From positions 1 through 56,772 of the forward strand of contig JABJGI010000157.1 in NCBI GenBank assembly GCA_018662305.1: a stretch of 56,772 bases of DNA, in the 5' to 3' direction. Below are positions 41,793-51,228 of the stretch, in pieces; position 1 is the first letter of the stretch; each line of letters opens with the position of its first letter. Source of the DNA: Porticoccaceae bacterium (GTDB taxonomy: Bacteria; Pseudomonadota; Gammaproteobacteria; Pseudomonadales; GM7GCV1). The notes under the pieces are model-generated. The model was not told where the DNA came from. It did no database searches and was given only the letters and a program-made list of their open reading frames with translations. The translations under genes and the position numbers were made by a program.

Positions 41793-42299
41793 CTACTGGG
41801 ACAGTTTTTCCGCGAGCAGTTCGGTAATATTGTGGCTGGCGTCGGCATCATAGACTGCGGTCTCTCGCAGAAGAAGACCGATCTGTTCCTCCTCAATAAT
41901 TTGCTCTAGAGCTGCCAATGCAGGTTCGTTCATCGAAGCAATAACTTCATTAATGACCCGCTCACGTTCCGAATTGATTTTTTGCGTAGTCAACTGCAAA
42001 TCCGCATCCTTAAACTGACGGGTACGTGTGTATTGAGCGAACCTTTCATCATCCCAACCACTGGCTTCAGCGCGAGCTTGACTATCAAGGCTTGCAACGT
42101 CTGCCTGAAGGCTTCTGGCAACGGCGACTAACTCAGAGAACGCTGGGTCAGAAGCCAGGGCCTCCAATTGTTGCTGGCCGTAGGTACTGTTCAAAATACC
42201 CGCTTGAATATCGACTACCGCTATCTTTTGCGCGAAGGCTGCTGAGGAAGCAAAAATAACCGTCGCTGTTAGCGCTGCGAGTATGCTTTGTTTGATCAC
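41793..42299 (-). CDS. skp: Periplasmic chaperone Skp/OmpH
   Basis: Skp holds unfolded outer-membrane proteins in the periplasm for delivery to the Bam complex. The 168-residue precursor has a clear signal peptide (residues 1-23, cleaved after SSAAFA), then KIAVVDIQAGILNST, which matches the family start, and a charged helical region that forms the tentacles. It is encoded between bamA and lpxD in the standard order. Confidence 0.92.
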   Translation of the reverse strand: MIKQSILAALTATVIFASSAAFAQKIAVVDIQAGILNSTYGQQQLEALASDPAFSELVAVARSLQADVASLDSQARAEASGWDDERFAQYTRTRQFKDADLQLTTQKINSERERVINEVIASMNEPALAALEQIIEEEQIGLLLRETAVYDADASHNITELLAEKLSQ

Positions 42300-42320
42300 G
42301 TTATATCTCCAGATTTATTA

Positions 42321-44666
42321 CTAAAAGGTTTGTCCCAGCGTAAACTGAAACATTTCTCGATCTTCAAAAGGTCCGCCATTAATAGGTTTACCGAAACTAA
42401 ATGACATCGGCCCAAACCCACTAATCCAAGTGACAGCTAGCCCGGCGGAGGCACGTAGCTCTTTGCCATCAGGCGCGAAACAATTTAACTGAATCGTCTC
42501 CAAAACACCATCAGGATCTGGCGTACAGTTTGTATCGAAAACGTTACCGGCATCGAAATAGAGTGAGGCTTGAACTGATCTAGGGTCAGGCAAAAAGGGT
42601 GTTGGTAACAATACTGCCGCTCCAAACAAAACCTTCACATTACCGCCGATGGGACTGGGCTCAAATCGGAATTCGTCTGTACCAGACTCTCTTGGGCCCA
42701 GTCTATTGGTCTCGAAGCCACGAACAGAGCCAATTCCACCGGCATAGAAATTCTCAAAAAATGGCATGCGCTCAGTATCTCCGTATGCATCTCCGTAACC
42801 GAGCTCGGAGCTAAGCTTGAGCGTAAAACCACGATAAATGGGAACATAGGCTTCCGCATCCAGCGTAACTTTGTAGTAGCTGATATCACTACCAGGCACC
42901 GTCATTTCGAAACTTACCGCTTGAGAACTACCCGCATCTGGGAGCAATCCACGGTTAAGAGTTGATCGGCCAACACTGGTATTAAAACTAAAGGACTTAA
43001 AACGAACTTCATCGACACCATCTGGCACCAATGCGGCGATTTCGTTGGAGGCAAAGTCCCCCGTCTCCAAATCCAACTGCTCATAACCGAGCCCATATCT
43101 TAAATAAGATGTTTCGGACAGCGGATACCCAAAATTTATGCTCGCTCCCAAAATATCGGTGGTGTAGGTGGAGATATTGATCTCGCCGTAATCGGTTTTT
43201 CGAGAAAACAAAGAAAAGCCCGCGGAAACGCCATCGCGCGTGAAATACGGATTGGTATAACTGAGGTTGTAACTTTCCTGATAGGTAGATTTATTAATAC
43301 CAACGCCGAGAGAGTTCCCGGTGCCCAGGAAATTATTTTCCTGAATATTGAAGCCCAGCAAAAAACCTGAATATTCCGCGTAACCTAAGCTCGCGCTTAT
43401 CGAGCCAGATGCCTGCTCTTCAACGGTATAGATAACATCAATCTGATCCGTAGTTCCTGCAACTGGGGGGGTCTCCGTAGTTACTTCCCTAAAGAAGCCC
43501 AACCTGTCGAGACGAGTCTTACCAAGTTCAATCAGCGCGTCAGAAGCCGAAGCCGATTCCATCTGGCGCATTTCGCGTCGGAGCACCTCGTCATTGGTAC
43601 GCAGATTGCCGCGAAACTCTACTCTTCGAACATAGACTCGCTGATTAGGGTTAATAAAGAAGTCGATGTCTACTTCGCCACTACCGGGCTCAAAATCTGG
43701 GATTTCTTCCACTTCTGCAAAGGTGTACCCCTCATTGGCCAAGCGTCGAAGCATCAAATCCTTTGTCGCCGTAACCAGTGCTTGTGAAAAAACCTGCCCG
43801 GGGCGGACATATAGATAGCGAGACATCTCGGCTTCGGGAACGACCATCTCACCCAAAAATCCTACGTCGGCAATACGATAGACCGCGCCTTCATCGATAC
43901 TCACTGTGATAAAGACAGAGGTTTTATCTGGGCTAATCGCGATCTGAGATGATCGAATACCAAATTCAAAATAGCCCTGATCTCGATAGTATGCTTCGAG
44001 CCGCTCAAGATCACCGGTTAGAGCTTCACGGGAATATCGATCCTTCTTGTCAATCCAGGACAACCAATCGGTTTGTTCCAGCTCAAAAAGATCTAGCAAC
44101 TCCTCATCGTCAAAAACATCGTTACCGATGATGGTAATTTGCTTAATAGCTGCCTTCTCACCTTCGTCAATATTAAGACGCACAGCGACTCTGTTTCTTG
44201 GCAATTCAACAATTTCTGATTCCACCACCGAGCCATAATGCCCCTGAGCGACATATTCCTGTGCCAGAGATCTGGACACCGCTTCCAAGGTAGCGGGTTG
44301 CAATATTTGCCCCTCAAACAGGCCAGCGTCCGTCATTGAGCTCAGCAACTGGTCTGTCTCAATAATACTGTTGCCTTCGATCTCGATGTTGGCGATTGCC
44401 GGGCGCTCAGTAACGCGCACAACCAGAACGTTGCCATCCCGTTCAATTCGAATATCTGTGAAGAAGCCAGTGGAGAATAGTGAGCGGATAGAATCCTGGA
44501 CAACGATTTCGTCTACTAGGTCTCCGACTCGCGCCGGAAGTGCGGCAAATACCGAGCCAGAGGAAACACGCTGAATGCCCTCAATACGTATGTCTTCGAT
44601 CACAAAGGTTTGTGCGTATAACCCTGTCGAGAACAGAAAGAGGAAGCCGAATAGAATTTTTTTCAT
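42321..44666 (-). CDS. bamA: Outer-membrane assembly factor BamA
   Basis: BamA inserts beta-barrel proteins into the outer membrane. The 781-residue precursor has a signal peptide (residues 1-18, ending LYA), five POTRA domains (first FVIEDIRIEGIQRVSSGSVF) and a 16-strand barrel with the conserved loop-6 segment GGIGSVRGFETNRLGPR. The C-terminal strand ends in phenylalanine (FQFTLGQTF), as the Bam signal requires. It lies between rseP and skp. Length is close to the 810 of E. coli. Confidence 0.98.
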   Translation of the reverse strand: MKKILFGFLFLFSTGLYAQTFVIEDIRIEGIQRVSSGSVFAALPARVGDLVDEIVVQDSIRSLFSTGFFTDIRIERDGNVLVVRVTERPAIANIEIEGNSIIETDQLLSSMTDAGLFEGQILQPATLEAVSRSLAQEYVAQGHYGSVVESEIVELPRNRVAVRLNIDEGEKAAIKQITIIGNDVFDDEELLDLFELEQTDWLSWIDKKDRYSREALTGDLERLEAYYRDQGYFEFGIRSSQIAISPDKTSVFITVSIDEGAVYRIADVGFLGEMVVPEAEMSRYLYVRPGQVFSQALVTATKDLMLRRLANEGYTFAEVEEIPDFEPGSGEVDIDFFINPNQRVYVRRVEFRGNLRTNDEVLRREMRQMESASASDALIELGKTRLDRLGFFREVTTETPPVAGTTDQIDVIYTVEEQASGSISASLGYAEYSGFLLGFNIQENNFLGTGNSLGVGINKSTYQESYNLSYTNPYFTRDGVSAGFSLFSRKTDYGEINISTYTTDILGASINFGYPLSETSYLRYGLGYEQLDLETGDFASNEIAALVPDGVDEVRFKSFSFNTSVGRSTLNRGLLPDAGSSQAVSFEMTVPGSDISYYKVTLDAEAYVPIYRGFTLKLSSELGYGDAYGDTERMPFFENFYAGGIGSVRGFETNRLGPRESGTDEFRFEPSPIGGNVKVLFGAAVLLPTPFLPDPRSVQASLYFDAGNVFDTNCTPDPDGVLETIQLNCFAPDGKELRASAGLAVTWISGFGPMSFSFGKPINGGPFEDREMFQFTLGQTF

Positions 44667-44694
44667 TATGACTACTTATTGGTAAGTCGCGACG

Positions 44695-46062
44695 TTACAG
44701 GCGACCGAAATCATTGTAAAGGGCCAGTATCATCACAAAAAACAAGGCAGTCATTCCTACCTGGATTGCGACACCCTGAACCCGCTCATTTAAGGGAGAG
44801 CCCTTTGTCAGCTCTATAAGGTAAAAGACGAGATGCCCACCATCCAGAACTGGAATTGGCAACAAATTCACTACGCCCAACATGACGCTCAATCCCGCCA
44901 AAAACATAAAAAAGGATTGCCAACCTGCGTCCGCTGATGCACCCGCATAACGAGCGATAGAAATCGGACCACCCAAATTTTTTGTGGAAATTTGTCCAGT
45001 AATCAACTTGCCTAATGAGTCGAGTATCAAAACGGAGGTTGCACCCGTCTGGTCCAACCCTTGTTTGAGAGCTCCAACTATCGAAAAACTAATCTCTCTT
45101 TTTAGATCCTCTGGCCACTCGGCCGGGGCGGCGATTACTCCAATGCGGCCGATAGTTTCTCCATCAACCTCTGTAGGCTCTGGAGTTATTTGGCTTTCCA
45201 ACAGCTGCCCATCGCGGCGAAGCAACACTTGGAGCTCCATTCCAGGCCGCTCCGACACGTAGTCTCGCCAGGCTCGCCAATCGACACTAAGACCATCAAC
45301 AGAAACGACCTCATCACCGGCCTGAAAGCCCGCCCTTTCCGCAGCCCCATCGGGCTGAATCTCTCCAAATATGGCTTCTAGAGGCGGCGAGTATGGCTGA
45401 ATTCCGAGAGAACCAAGAAAGTCTGGTGTCTCAGTGTCACCTTGCCATTGCTCGATAGGGACAAGTATCTCCTGTCCGGAAGAGTTGCTGCCGTAACGAC
45501 GAACCTCAAACTGCAGCGCACCAGATTCACCGATTCGACGAATCATCTGGTCAAAGGCTTCGCGCCAGGTATCCACTGCCGAGCCATCAATACTGAGTAT
45601 TTCGTAAGCCGGATCTATTGTGCCGGCCTCAAGTCCTGCCTGATGGGCTGGCGAATCTTCCTCTATCGATTGAATCAAAGGTAAATACCCGGTCATTCCA
45701 CCGAGAAAAACCATCCAATAAACAAGGGCAGCTAGAATAAAGTTGGCGAGAGGGCCTGCAATAACAATAGCAATCCGCTGCCAGACACTTTTATGACTAA
45801 AACTATACTGTTCCTGATCTGGCTGAATTTCCTCTTCCTGGCCCTCGCCAAACATTTTGACGTAGCCACCTAGCGGAATAGGCGCCAACGCAAACTCGGT
45901 GTTATCCCAATTGAATTTAAAAAAGGGTTTACCGAAACCAATGGAAAACCGATGAACACGAACTCCACATTTGCGAGCCACCCAGTAGTGACCGAACTCG
46001 TGAACCGTCACAAGAATAAAGAGGGCAATTATGGCAAAGCAGATGGCATTAATTACTTGCAT
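44695..46062 (-). CDS. rseP: Site-2 protease RseP
   Basis: RseP is an inner-membrane zinc metalloprotease that cleaves the anti-sigma factor RseA to release the envelope-stress sigma factor. The 455-residue protein has HEFGH at residues 21-25 within the first helix and two tandem periplasmic PDZ domains (around PAHQAGLEAG and GAAERAGFQAGDEVVSVDG). The LDG motif is in NLLPIPVLDGGHLVFY near the C-terminus. Its start overlaps dxr by 14 bp. Confidence 0.97.
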   Translation of the reverse strand: MQVINAICFAIIALFILVTVHEFGHYWVARKCGVRVHRFSIGFGKPFFKFNWDNTEFALAPIPLGGYVKMFGEGQEEEIQPDQEQYSFSHKSVWQRIAIVIAGPLANFILAALVYWMVFLGGMTGYLPLIQSIEEDSPAHQAGLEAGTIDPAYEILSIDGSAVDTWREAFDQMIRRIGESGALQFEVRRYGSNSSGQEILVPIEQWQGDTETPDFLGSLGIQPYSPPLEAIFGEIQPDGAAERAGFQAGDEVVSVDGLSVDWRAWRDYVSERPGMELQVLLRRDGQLLESQITPEPTEVDGETIGRIGVIAAPAEWPEDLKREISFSIVGALKQGLDQTGATSVLILDSLGKLITGQISTKNLGGPISIARYAGASADAGWQSFFMFLAGLSVMLGVVNLLPIPVLDGGHLVFYLIELTKGSPLNERVQGVAIQVGMTALFFVMILALYNDFGRL

Positions 46063-47236
46063 CTATTATCTCATTTAGACAACTTAAGCAGCGCTGACGG
46101 GCTATTCCGTCCAGCTCTATGACTTCATCAATAGTCTCAGGTTCCCTGTCATTGGCAAATTTTAGTGTCATTTCCACGAGATCTGCTATTTCTGTCAGTT
46201 TAATTTTCTCCTCGATAAAAGCCTGCACCGCCACCTCATTTGCTGCATTGAGAAATAACGGATAGCTCCCACCTCTTTTTGCCGCATCAACTGCAAGCGC
46301 AAGGCATCGAAATGTCTGCATATCCGGCTTTTCAAAATTCAGAGCGGGTCCAGAGGTCAGATCCAAATAGGAAGCGCCAGATTCAATGCGATCCGGGTAC
46401 CCCAGAGCATTTGCTATTGGCGTTCTCATATCCGGAGTGCCTAACTGAGCGAGCTGAGAACCATCTTCATACTCGACTAATGAGTGAATTATGCTTTCTG
46501 GATGCACCAAAATTTCGACCTTATCCACTGCCACATCGAAGAGCCAGCATGCTTCGATGAGCTCTAACCCCTTGTTCATCAATGTAGCGGAGTCGACACT
46601 TATCTTCTTCCCCATTTCCCAGTTCGGATGCTTAAAAGCTTGCGCGGGTGTAACTTCTTCCAGTTGTTCTTTAGTGTATCCACGAAATGGACCGCCCGAG
46701 GCAGTAAGCAATATACGCCTGCAGCCTGAGCCATTTAATTCTCCATCGGGTAAGCACTGAAATATCGCGTTGTGCTCACTATCGAGAGGCAGTAATTCGG
46801 CCTGAAACTCTTTCACAGCCGACATAAAGAGCCGGCCCGCACAAACCAATGCTTCCTTGTTTGCAAGCAATACCCTTTTCCCCGCTTTTACCGCCGAGAG
46901 GCTAGGCAACAACCCAGCGGCACCTACGATAGCAGCTACAACCAGCTCACTTTCAGGGTTGCTTGCTATTTCAACCAAACCTCGGGGACCAGCATAGACT
47001 TCAACCTCCGACTCAAGCCCCTCTTCCGTCAACCTAGATCTAAGCACGGCTTCCTGCTCTATTTCAGCTATAGCGACGCTCTTTGGACGAAACTCCTTGA
47101 TCTGTTCGATAAGAGTTTCAACTTTAGAATTTGCGCTAAGAGAAAATACAGAAAATCGATCTGGATGACGGCGAACAACATCCAATGTGCTGTGACCAAT
47201 GGAGCCGGTCGCGCCCAAAATACAAATATTGATCAC
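46049..47236 (-). CDS. dxr: 1-deoxy-D-xylulose 5-phosphate reductoisomerase
   Basis: Dxr makes 2-C-methyl-D-erythritol 4-phosphate, the first committed step of the non-mevalonate isoprenoid pathway, and so supplies UppS downstream. The 395-residue protein has the NADPH motif ILGATGSIGHSTLDV, LLANKEALVCAG, the flexible-loop segment PFRGYTKEQLEEV and the metal-site region KISVDSATLMNKGLELIEA. It lies 1 bp after cdsA. Confidence 0.98.
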   Translation of the reverse strand: MINICILGATGSIGHSTLDVVRRHPDRFSVFSLSANSKVETLIEQIKEFRPKSVAIAEIEQEAVLRSRLTEEGLESEVEVYAGPRGLVEIASNPESELVVAAIVGAAGLLPSLSAVKAGKRVLLANKEALVCAGRLFMSAVKEFQAELLPLDSEHNAIFQCLPDGELNGSGCRRILLTASGGPFRGYTKEQLEEVTPAQAFKHPNWEMGKKISVDSATLMNKGLELIEACWLFDVAVDKVEILVHPESIIHSLVEYEDGSQLAQLGTPDMRTPIANALGYPDRIESGASYLDLTSGPALNFEKPDMQTFRCLALAVDAAKRGGSYPLFLNAANEVAVQAFIEEKIKLTEIADLVEMTLKFANDREPETIDEVIELDGIARQRCLSCLNEIIDASN

Positions 47237-47237
47237 G

Positions 47238-48059
47238 TTAGCTCAGTGGGGAAAAAAGAAGTGTCGCAAGAACAAAAAAGGGAGTGGCCGCAAGCAGGCC
47301 GTCGATACGATCAAGAATGCCGCCGTGTCCAGGCAGAAGATCACCACTATCCTTAACACCATTACTGCGTTTAACGGCGCTTTCAACCAGATCTCCAACT
47401 ACAGAAAAAATGCTGGCGCCAACAATCAACAATACCAACATCAAATTTGAACTGAATGAAAAATCAAAAACCAACCAGACCATCAGAGCTGCCAATATGC
47501 CATTGGCGAGCAATCCACCAACCGCGCCCTCAAGGGTCTTACCCGGGCTGATATTTGAAGCAAGCTTGTTTTGGCCAAACTGCTTTCCAGCTAAATAGGC
47601 GAAAGTATCTGCTATGGCCACAAGACCGACTAATAAGGCCACGCGCCACTGACCATTATCCTGCGACTCAAGCCAAATCAAACCAGTCGCTGCACTGACA
47701 ATAAAAACTGCCCCTACCAACATCATTAACCATTTATTAGTAAAGCAAATCTTCGTGTGTGAATAAAACAGCAGCAGCGGAATCGCAATCAACCAGAGTG
47801 CCAATGAGACAGACTGCACAAGAATCAATGGGTTCGTTGTTTTCTGTACAAGCCCTATCATCAGGGAAAAGCAAATGAAGAGCACTAAGATGTAGAGAGT
47901 TCTGGTTACCGACGCCAAACGGCAAAGCTGCGCCCATTCGCGAGCAGCCATCAAAAGCACAAGGGCCACAGCAATTGTAAAAAGTCCCGGTATTGGTAAA
48001 AACACCACTAGAGCAAAGGTGAGGCCAGCAGCCACTCCGGTAGAAACACGAGTTAGCAT
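47238..48059 (-). CDS. cdsA: Phosphatidate cytidylyltransferase
   Basis: CdsA makes CDP-diacylglycerol, the precursor of all phospholipids. The 273-residue protein has around eight membrane helices and the C-terminal CDS signature SAVKRSNGVKDSGDLLPGHGG followed by DRIDGLLAATPF. It starts one base after the uppS stop and ends one base before dxr. Confidence 0.97.
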   Translation of the reverse strand: MLTRVSTGVAAGLTFALVVFLPIPGLFTIAVALVLLMAAREWAQLCRLASVTRTLYILVLFICFSLMIGLVQKTTNPLILVQSVSLALWLIAIPLLLFYSHTKICFTNKWLMMLVGAVFIVSAATGLIWLESQDNGQWRVALLVGLVAIADTFAYLAGKQFGQNKLASNISPGKTLEGAVGGLLANGILAALMVWLVFDFSFSSNLMLVLLIVGASIFSVVGDLVESAVKRSNGVKDSGDLLPGHGGILDRIDGLLAATPFFVLATLLFSPLS

Positions 48060-48060
48060 C

Positions 48061-48813
48061 TCAGCTTGCCCTCTTCGACTTGTTGATTACCTCTTCCGTG
48101 GCGGGGTTTGTACCAAAACGTCTCTGTCGGCGATAGAATTCCCTTACCGCTTTATGCAACCACTGGGTATCAAAATCTGGCCAATAACATTGGGAAAAGT
48201 AGAGTTCAGCGTAGGATATTTGCCAGAGAAGAAAGTTGCTTATACGCGTTTCAGCACCGGTGCGGATTAGCAGGTCAACGGGGGGCAAATCACTTAAACA
48301 GACCTTCTCTGCAAAGCTTTCCTCGTTTATTTCCTCCGGTTTAATCTCTCCAGCAGCCACCTGTTCGGCAAGAGACTGAGCGGCCTGAGCGATATCCCAT
48401 TGGCCGCCATAATCCGCCGCAACAATAAGCTTGCAGGATGCTCCAGAAGTCTGGTTTTCAACTTCATTAATAAGCTTGTTTAAACGCGCGCTAAATCGAT
48501 CTCGTCGACCAATAACGCGGAGTTCAACACCGTCATCGATCAGCTGCTTCCGGTAGCGTCGCAACGAAGAGGCAAACAGCGACATTAGCCCCCCTACTTC
48601 CTGCTTCGAGCGTTTCCAATTCTCACTGCTAAAGGCAAATACCGTAACGACTTCAACGCCCTCTTCCTTTGCGGCACCAAGAACCTCTCTGAGACGATCG
48701 GCACCAGCTTGGTGGCCCGCAATAGAGGCGAGCCCGCGGTCACGGGCCCAGCGATTATTGCCATCCATAATGATGGCGATGTGACGCAGACTATTTGGCG
48801 ATTCTGAAGACAT
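48061..48813 (-). CDS. uppS: Undecaprenyl diphosphate synthase
   Basis: UppS is a cis-prenyltransferase that builds the C55 lipid carrier for peptidoglycan and O-antigen. The 250-residue protein has the catalytic Asp in IIMDGNNRWARDRG, the GHQAGADRLREVL helix, FAFSSENWKRSKQEV, and the C-terminal RTGAETRISNFLLWQISYAELYF. It lies 21 bp after frr. Confidence 0.98.
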   Translation of the reverse strand: MSSESPNSLRHIAIIMDGNNRWARDRGLASIAGHQAGADRLREVLGAAKEEGVEVVTVFAFSSENWKRSKQEVGGLMSLFASSLRRYRKQLIDDGVELRVIGRRDRFSARLNKLINEVENQTSGASCKLIVAADYGGQWDIAQAAQSLAEQVAAGEIKPEEINEESFAEKVCLSDLPPVDLLIRTGAETRISNFLLWQISYAELYFSQCYWPDFDTQWLHKAVREFYRRQRRFGTNPATEEVINKSKRAS

Positions 48814-48834
48814 AAGAAATGTGGGCGATAGAGC

Positions 48835-49392
48835 CTATATTTCCATCAAGTCTTCTTCTTTTTTGACTAGAGCCTTGTCGACATCGGCGACAAAGCTATC
48901 GGTGATTTTTTGAATTTCGTCCTGAGTTCTTCGCTCTTCATCTTCGCTAATCTCCTTATCCTTAAGCAAATCCTTCAGCTGAGACAAAGCGTCCCTTCTT
49001 GCATTGCGAACAGATACCCGACCAGATTCTGCTTCCTGTCTGGCTTGCTTGGTGTAATTGCGTCGAGTTTCTTCAGTCAAAGCAGGCATTGGTATGCGGA
49101 TTACAGTTCCTGCGGTAGCAGGGTTTAATCCTAGGTCAGACTTCATAATTGCCTTTTCAATTTCCTGCACCATGGATTTCTCCCAGGGCGTAACTGCAAG
49201 AGTCCGAGCATCCTCTACGTTAACGTTAGCAACCTGATTGAGCGGCATATCTGAACCGTAGTAATCCACATGTATCCCATCGAGAAGTCCTGGATGGGCG
49301 CGGCCAGTGCGAATACGACTAAAATTTGTCGCCAGCGCCTCGAGAGACTTCTGCATCCGCTGCTGCATTTCCGACTTTATTTCTTCGATCAT
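48835..49392 (-). CDS. frr: Ribosome recycling factor
   Basis: Frr, with EF-G, splits terminated ribosomes. The 185-residue protein equals family length. It has the three-helix-bundle segments [20 protein letters not shown] and [23 protein letters not shown], and ends with [15 protein letters not shown]. The gap of 114 bp to pyrH holds an imperfect hairpin (TGGCCA...TGGCCA at 49443-49464) without a T-run. Confidence 0.98.
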   Translation of the reverse strand: MIEEIKSEMQQRMQKSLEALATNFSRIRTGRAHPGLLDGIHVDYYGSDMPLNQVANVNVEDARTLAVTPWEKSMVQEIEKAIMKSDLGLNPATAGTVIRIPMPALTEETRRNYTKQARQEAESGRVSVRNARRDALSQLKDLLKDKEISEDEERRTQDEIQKITDSFVADVDKALVKKEEDLMEI

Positions 49393-49506
49393 AGTGCCTC
49401 CCCAGACAAAATTTTGGGTCTACTATTTTTTAACTTATTACATGGCCACCCAAACAGCTGGCCAAAAACAACTATTGAATAACCTATTCGGTCATCCCCG
49501 ATTCAG

Positions 49507-50241
49507 TTATCCGGTAACCAGAGTCCCCTCTGACTCTCCTACTACGATGGACAGTAGCGCCCCAGCTTTCGACATCCGAAAAACTCTCAGAGGCATTTGA
49601 TGATCGCGACAGAGACAAATTGCCGTCAAATCCATAACTCCGAGTTTTTTGTCCAGCACCTGGTCATAGGTTAGCTCAGTGTATAGCTCGGCATCGGAGT
49701 ATTTCATCGGATCTTTATCAAATACACCGTCAACCTTGGTCGCTTTCAGAACAATACTCGCCTCCACTTCGATTGCTCGCAAACAGGCTGAAGAGTCGGT
49801 GGTAAAAAAAGGGTTTCCAGTGCCAGCGGCAAAGATGACCACATCACCCTGGGCCAAATAGCGCATGGCGAGTCTTCGATCATAGTGCTCAACAATACCG
49901 CCAATGGGAATGGCGGACATGACATGGCTGGTTATATTAGATCGTTCGAGAGCATCGCGAAGCGCAAGTGCATTCATCACCGTTGCCAGCATACCCATAT
50001 GATCACCGGTTACTCGATCGAGGCCGGCGGAACTTAGAGCCTCACCGCGAAAAAGGTTGCCCCCTCCCACAACAAGACCAAGCTGCACACCTATTCCTAC
50101 AAGCTGACCAATTTCCAAAGCCATCTTGTCGAGAACTTTGGGATCGATTCCAAAGCCAACTTCACCACTTAGCTCTTCTCCACTTAGCTTGAGAAGAATT
50201 CTTTTGTACTTCCGCTCTTTCTTCTTATTGGAATCGACCAT
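49507..50241 (-). CDS. pyrH: UMP kinase
   Basis: PyrH phosphorylates UMP to UDP. The start chosen is the internal ATG ([24 protein letters not shown]), which gives 244 residues and lies 19 bp after the tsf stop; the track's longer form runs back through tsf in another frame. Motifs seen are [39 protein letters not shown] and the uridylate-kinase region [12 protein letters not shown]. Confidence 0.97.
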   Translation of the reverse strand: MVDSNKKKERKYKRILLKLSGEELSGEVGFGIDPKVLDKMALEIGQLVGIGVQLGLVVGGGNLFRGEALSSAGLDRVTGDHMGMLATVMNALALRDALERSNITSHVMSAIPIGGIVEHYDRRLAMRYLAQGDVVIFAAGTGNPFFTTDSSACLRAIEVEASIVLKATKVDGVFDKDPMKYSDAELYTELTYDQVLDKKLGVMDLTAICLCRDHQMPLRVFRMSKAGALLSIVVGESEGTLVTG

Positions 50242-50260
50242 CTGAGTTCTCTTTGGTTTC

Positions 50261-51127
50261 TTAGCTACTTGCTCCTGCGACCTGAGCTGCCACCTCGGCT
50301 GCGAAATCATCTTCTTTTTTCTCGATGCCTTCGCCAACTTCATAACGGGTAAAACCGACAATATCAGCACCGGCTGCTTTGAGAAGCTTACCTACAGTCT
50401 GATCTGGATCTTTAACAAAGGGTTGCTCAACAAGTGAATTCTCAGCAAGGTATTTGCGCAATCGGCCTTCAACCATTTTTTCAATGATTTCAGCTGGCTT
50501 ACCAGATTCAGCGGCTTGGGCAGTAAAGATTTCTTTTTCCTTGGCAACGGCTTCCTGGGGCATTTCTTCGGGTTTGGCAACCTGAGGATTAACCGCTGCA
50601 ACATGCATCGCTACGTCCTTGGCCAAAGCCTCATCTCCACCATTTAATTCAACGAGAACACCAATGCGGTTATTCCCATGAACGTAAGAACCTAGAACCC
50701 CTTCTGAGCTAATCGCCGTAACTCGACGAACGGTGATATTCTCACCAATTTTTTGGATTAAAGCTTCGCGAGAAGCTTCTAGCTCTCCATTTAATAGTTC
50801 TTCAACACTTGAGGCTCCCGTTGCCAAAGCTTGATCAGCAACGCCGCTAACAAAGGCTAAAAAGTTGTCATCCCGAGCAACGAAGTCTGTTTCGCTGTTC
50901 ACTTCTAGCAACACAGCTTTTCCTTGGTCTGCTCGCACGGCCACTACACCGTCCGCCGCTACACGACCCGCTTTTTTAGCTGCTTTCATACCGCTAGATT
51001 TGCGCAGATTTTCAATCGCCAACTCGGCATCGCCCGCCGCATCAACCAGCGCTTTTTTACATTCCATCATTCCCAGACCTGTGCGCTCGCGCAGATCCTT
51101 CACCATTGAGGCAGTAATTGCCGACAT
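50261..51127 (-). CDS. tsf: Elongation factor Ts
   Basis: EF-Ts recycles EF-Tu by nucleotide exchange. The 288-residue protein has the N-terminal [19 protein letters not shown], the conserved [19 protein letters not shown], the core domains and the C-terminal module. Length matches E. coli (283). It follows rpsB after 101 bp in which two hairpins lie. Confidence 0.98.
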   Translation of the reverse strand: MSAITASMVKDLRERTGLGMMECKKALVDAAGDAELAIENLRKSSGMKAAKKAGRVAADGVVAVRADQGKAVLLEVNSETDFVARDDNFLAFVSGVADQALATGASSVEELLNGELEASREALIQKIGENITVRRVTAISSEGVLGSYVHGNNRIGVLVELNGGDEALAKDVAMHVAAVNPQVAKPEEMPQEAVAKEKEIFTAQAAESGKPAEIIEKMVEGRLRKYLAENSLVEQPFVKDPDQTVGKLLKAAGADIVGFTRYEVGEGIEKKEDDFAAEVAAQVAGASS

Positions 51128-51156
51128 AGTTACATTCCTCTCAATTCAATTTGGCC

Positions 51157-51176
51157 AGCCCCATCAGGTGGGGGCT
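51157..51176. repeat. Hairpin upstream of tsf
   Basis: AGCCCC, an 8-nt loop and GGGGCT form a 6-bp stem 30 nt upstream of the tsf ATG. No T-run follows, so processing or translation control is more likely than termination. Confidence 0.6.
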
Positions 51177-51205
51177 AACCTTTATACCAATTCTGTAAAG
51201 CTGAC

Positions 51206-51221
51206 TGAGGCTTTTGCCTCA
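51206..51221 (-). terminator. Attenuator-like hairpin after rpsB
   Basis: TGAGGC-AAAA-GCCTCA on the minus strand starts about 8 nt after the rpsB stop. It lacks a good T-run (GTCAGCTTTA), so at most a weak attenuator that lowers tsf relative to rpsB. Confidence 0.45.
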
Positions 51222-51228
51222 ATCAAAT

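Noticed and set aside
49443-49464. Hairpin TGGCCA...TGGCCA between pyrH and frr as a terminator
   Set aside because: TGGCCA is self-complementary, so the match is easy by chance, and no T-run follows; frr is expected to be co-transcribed.
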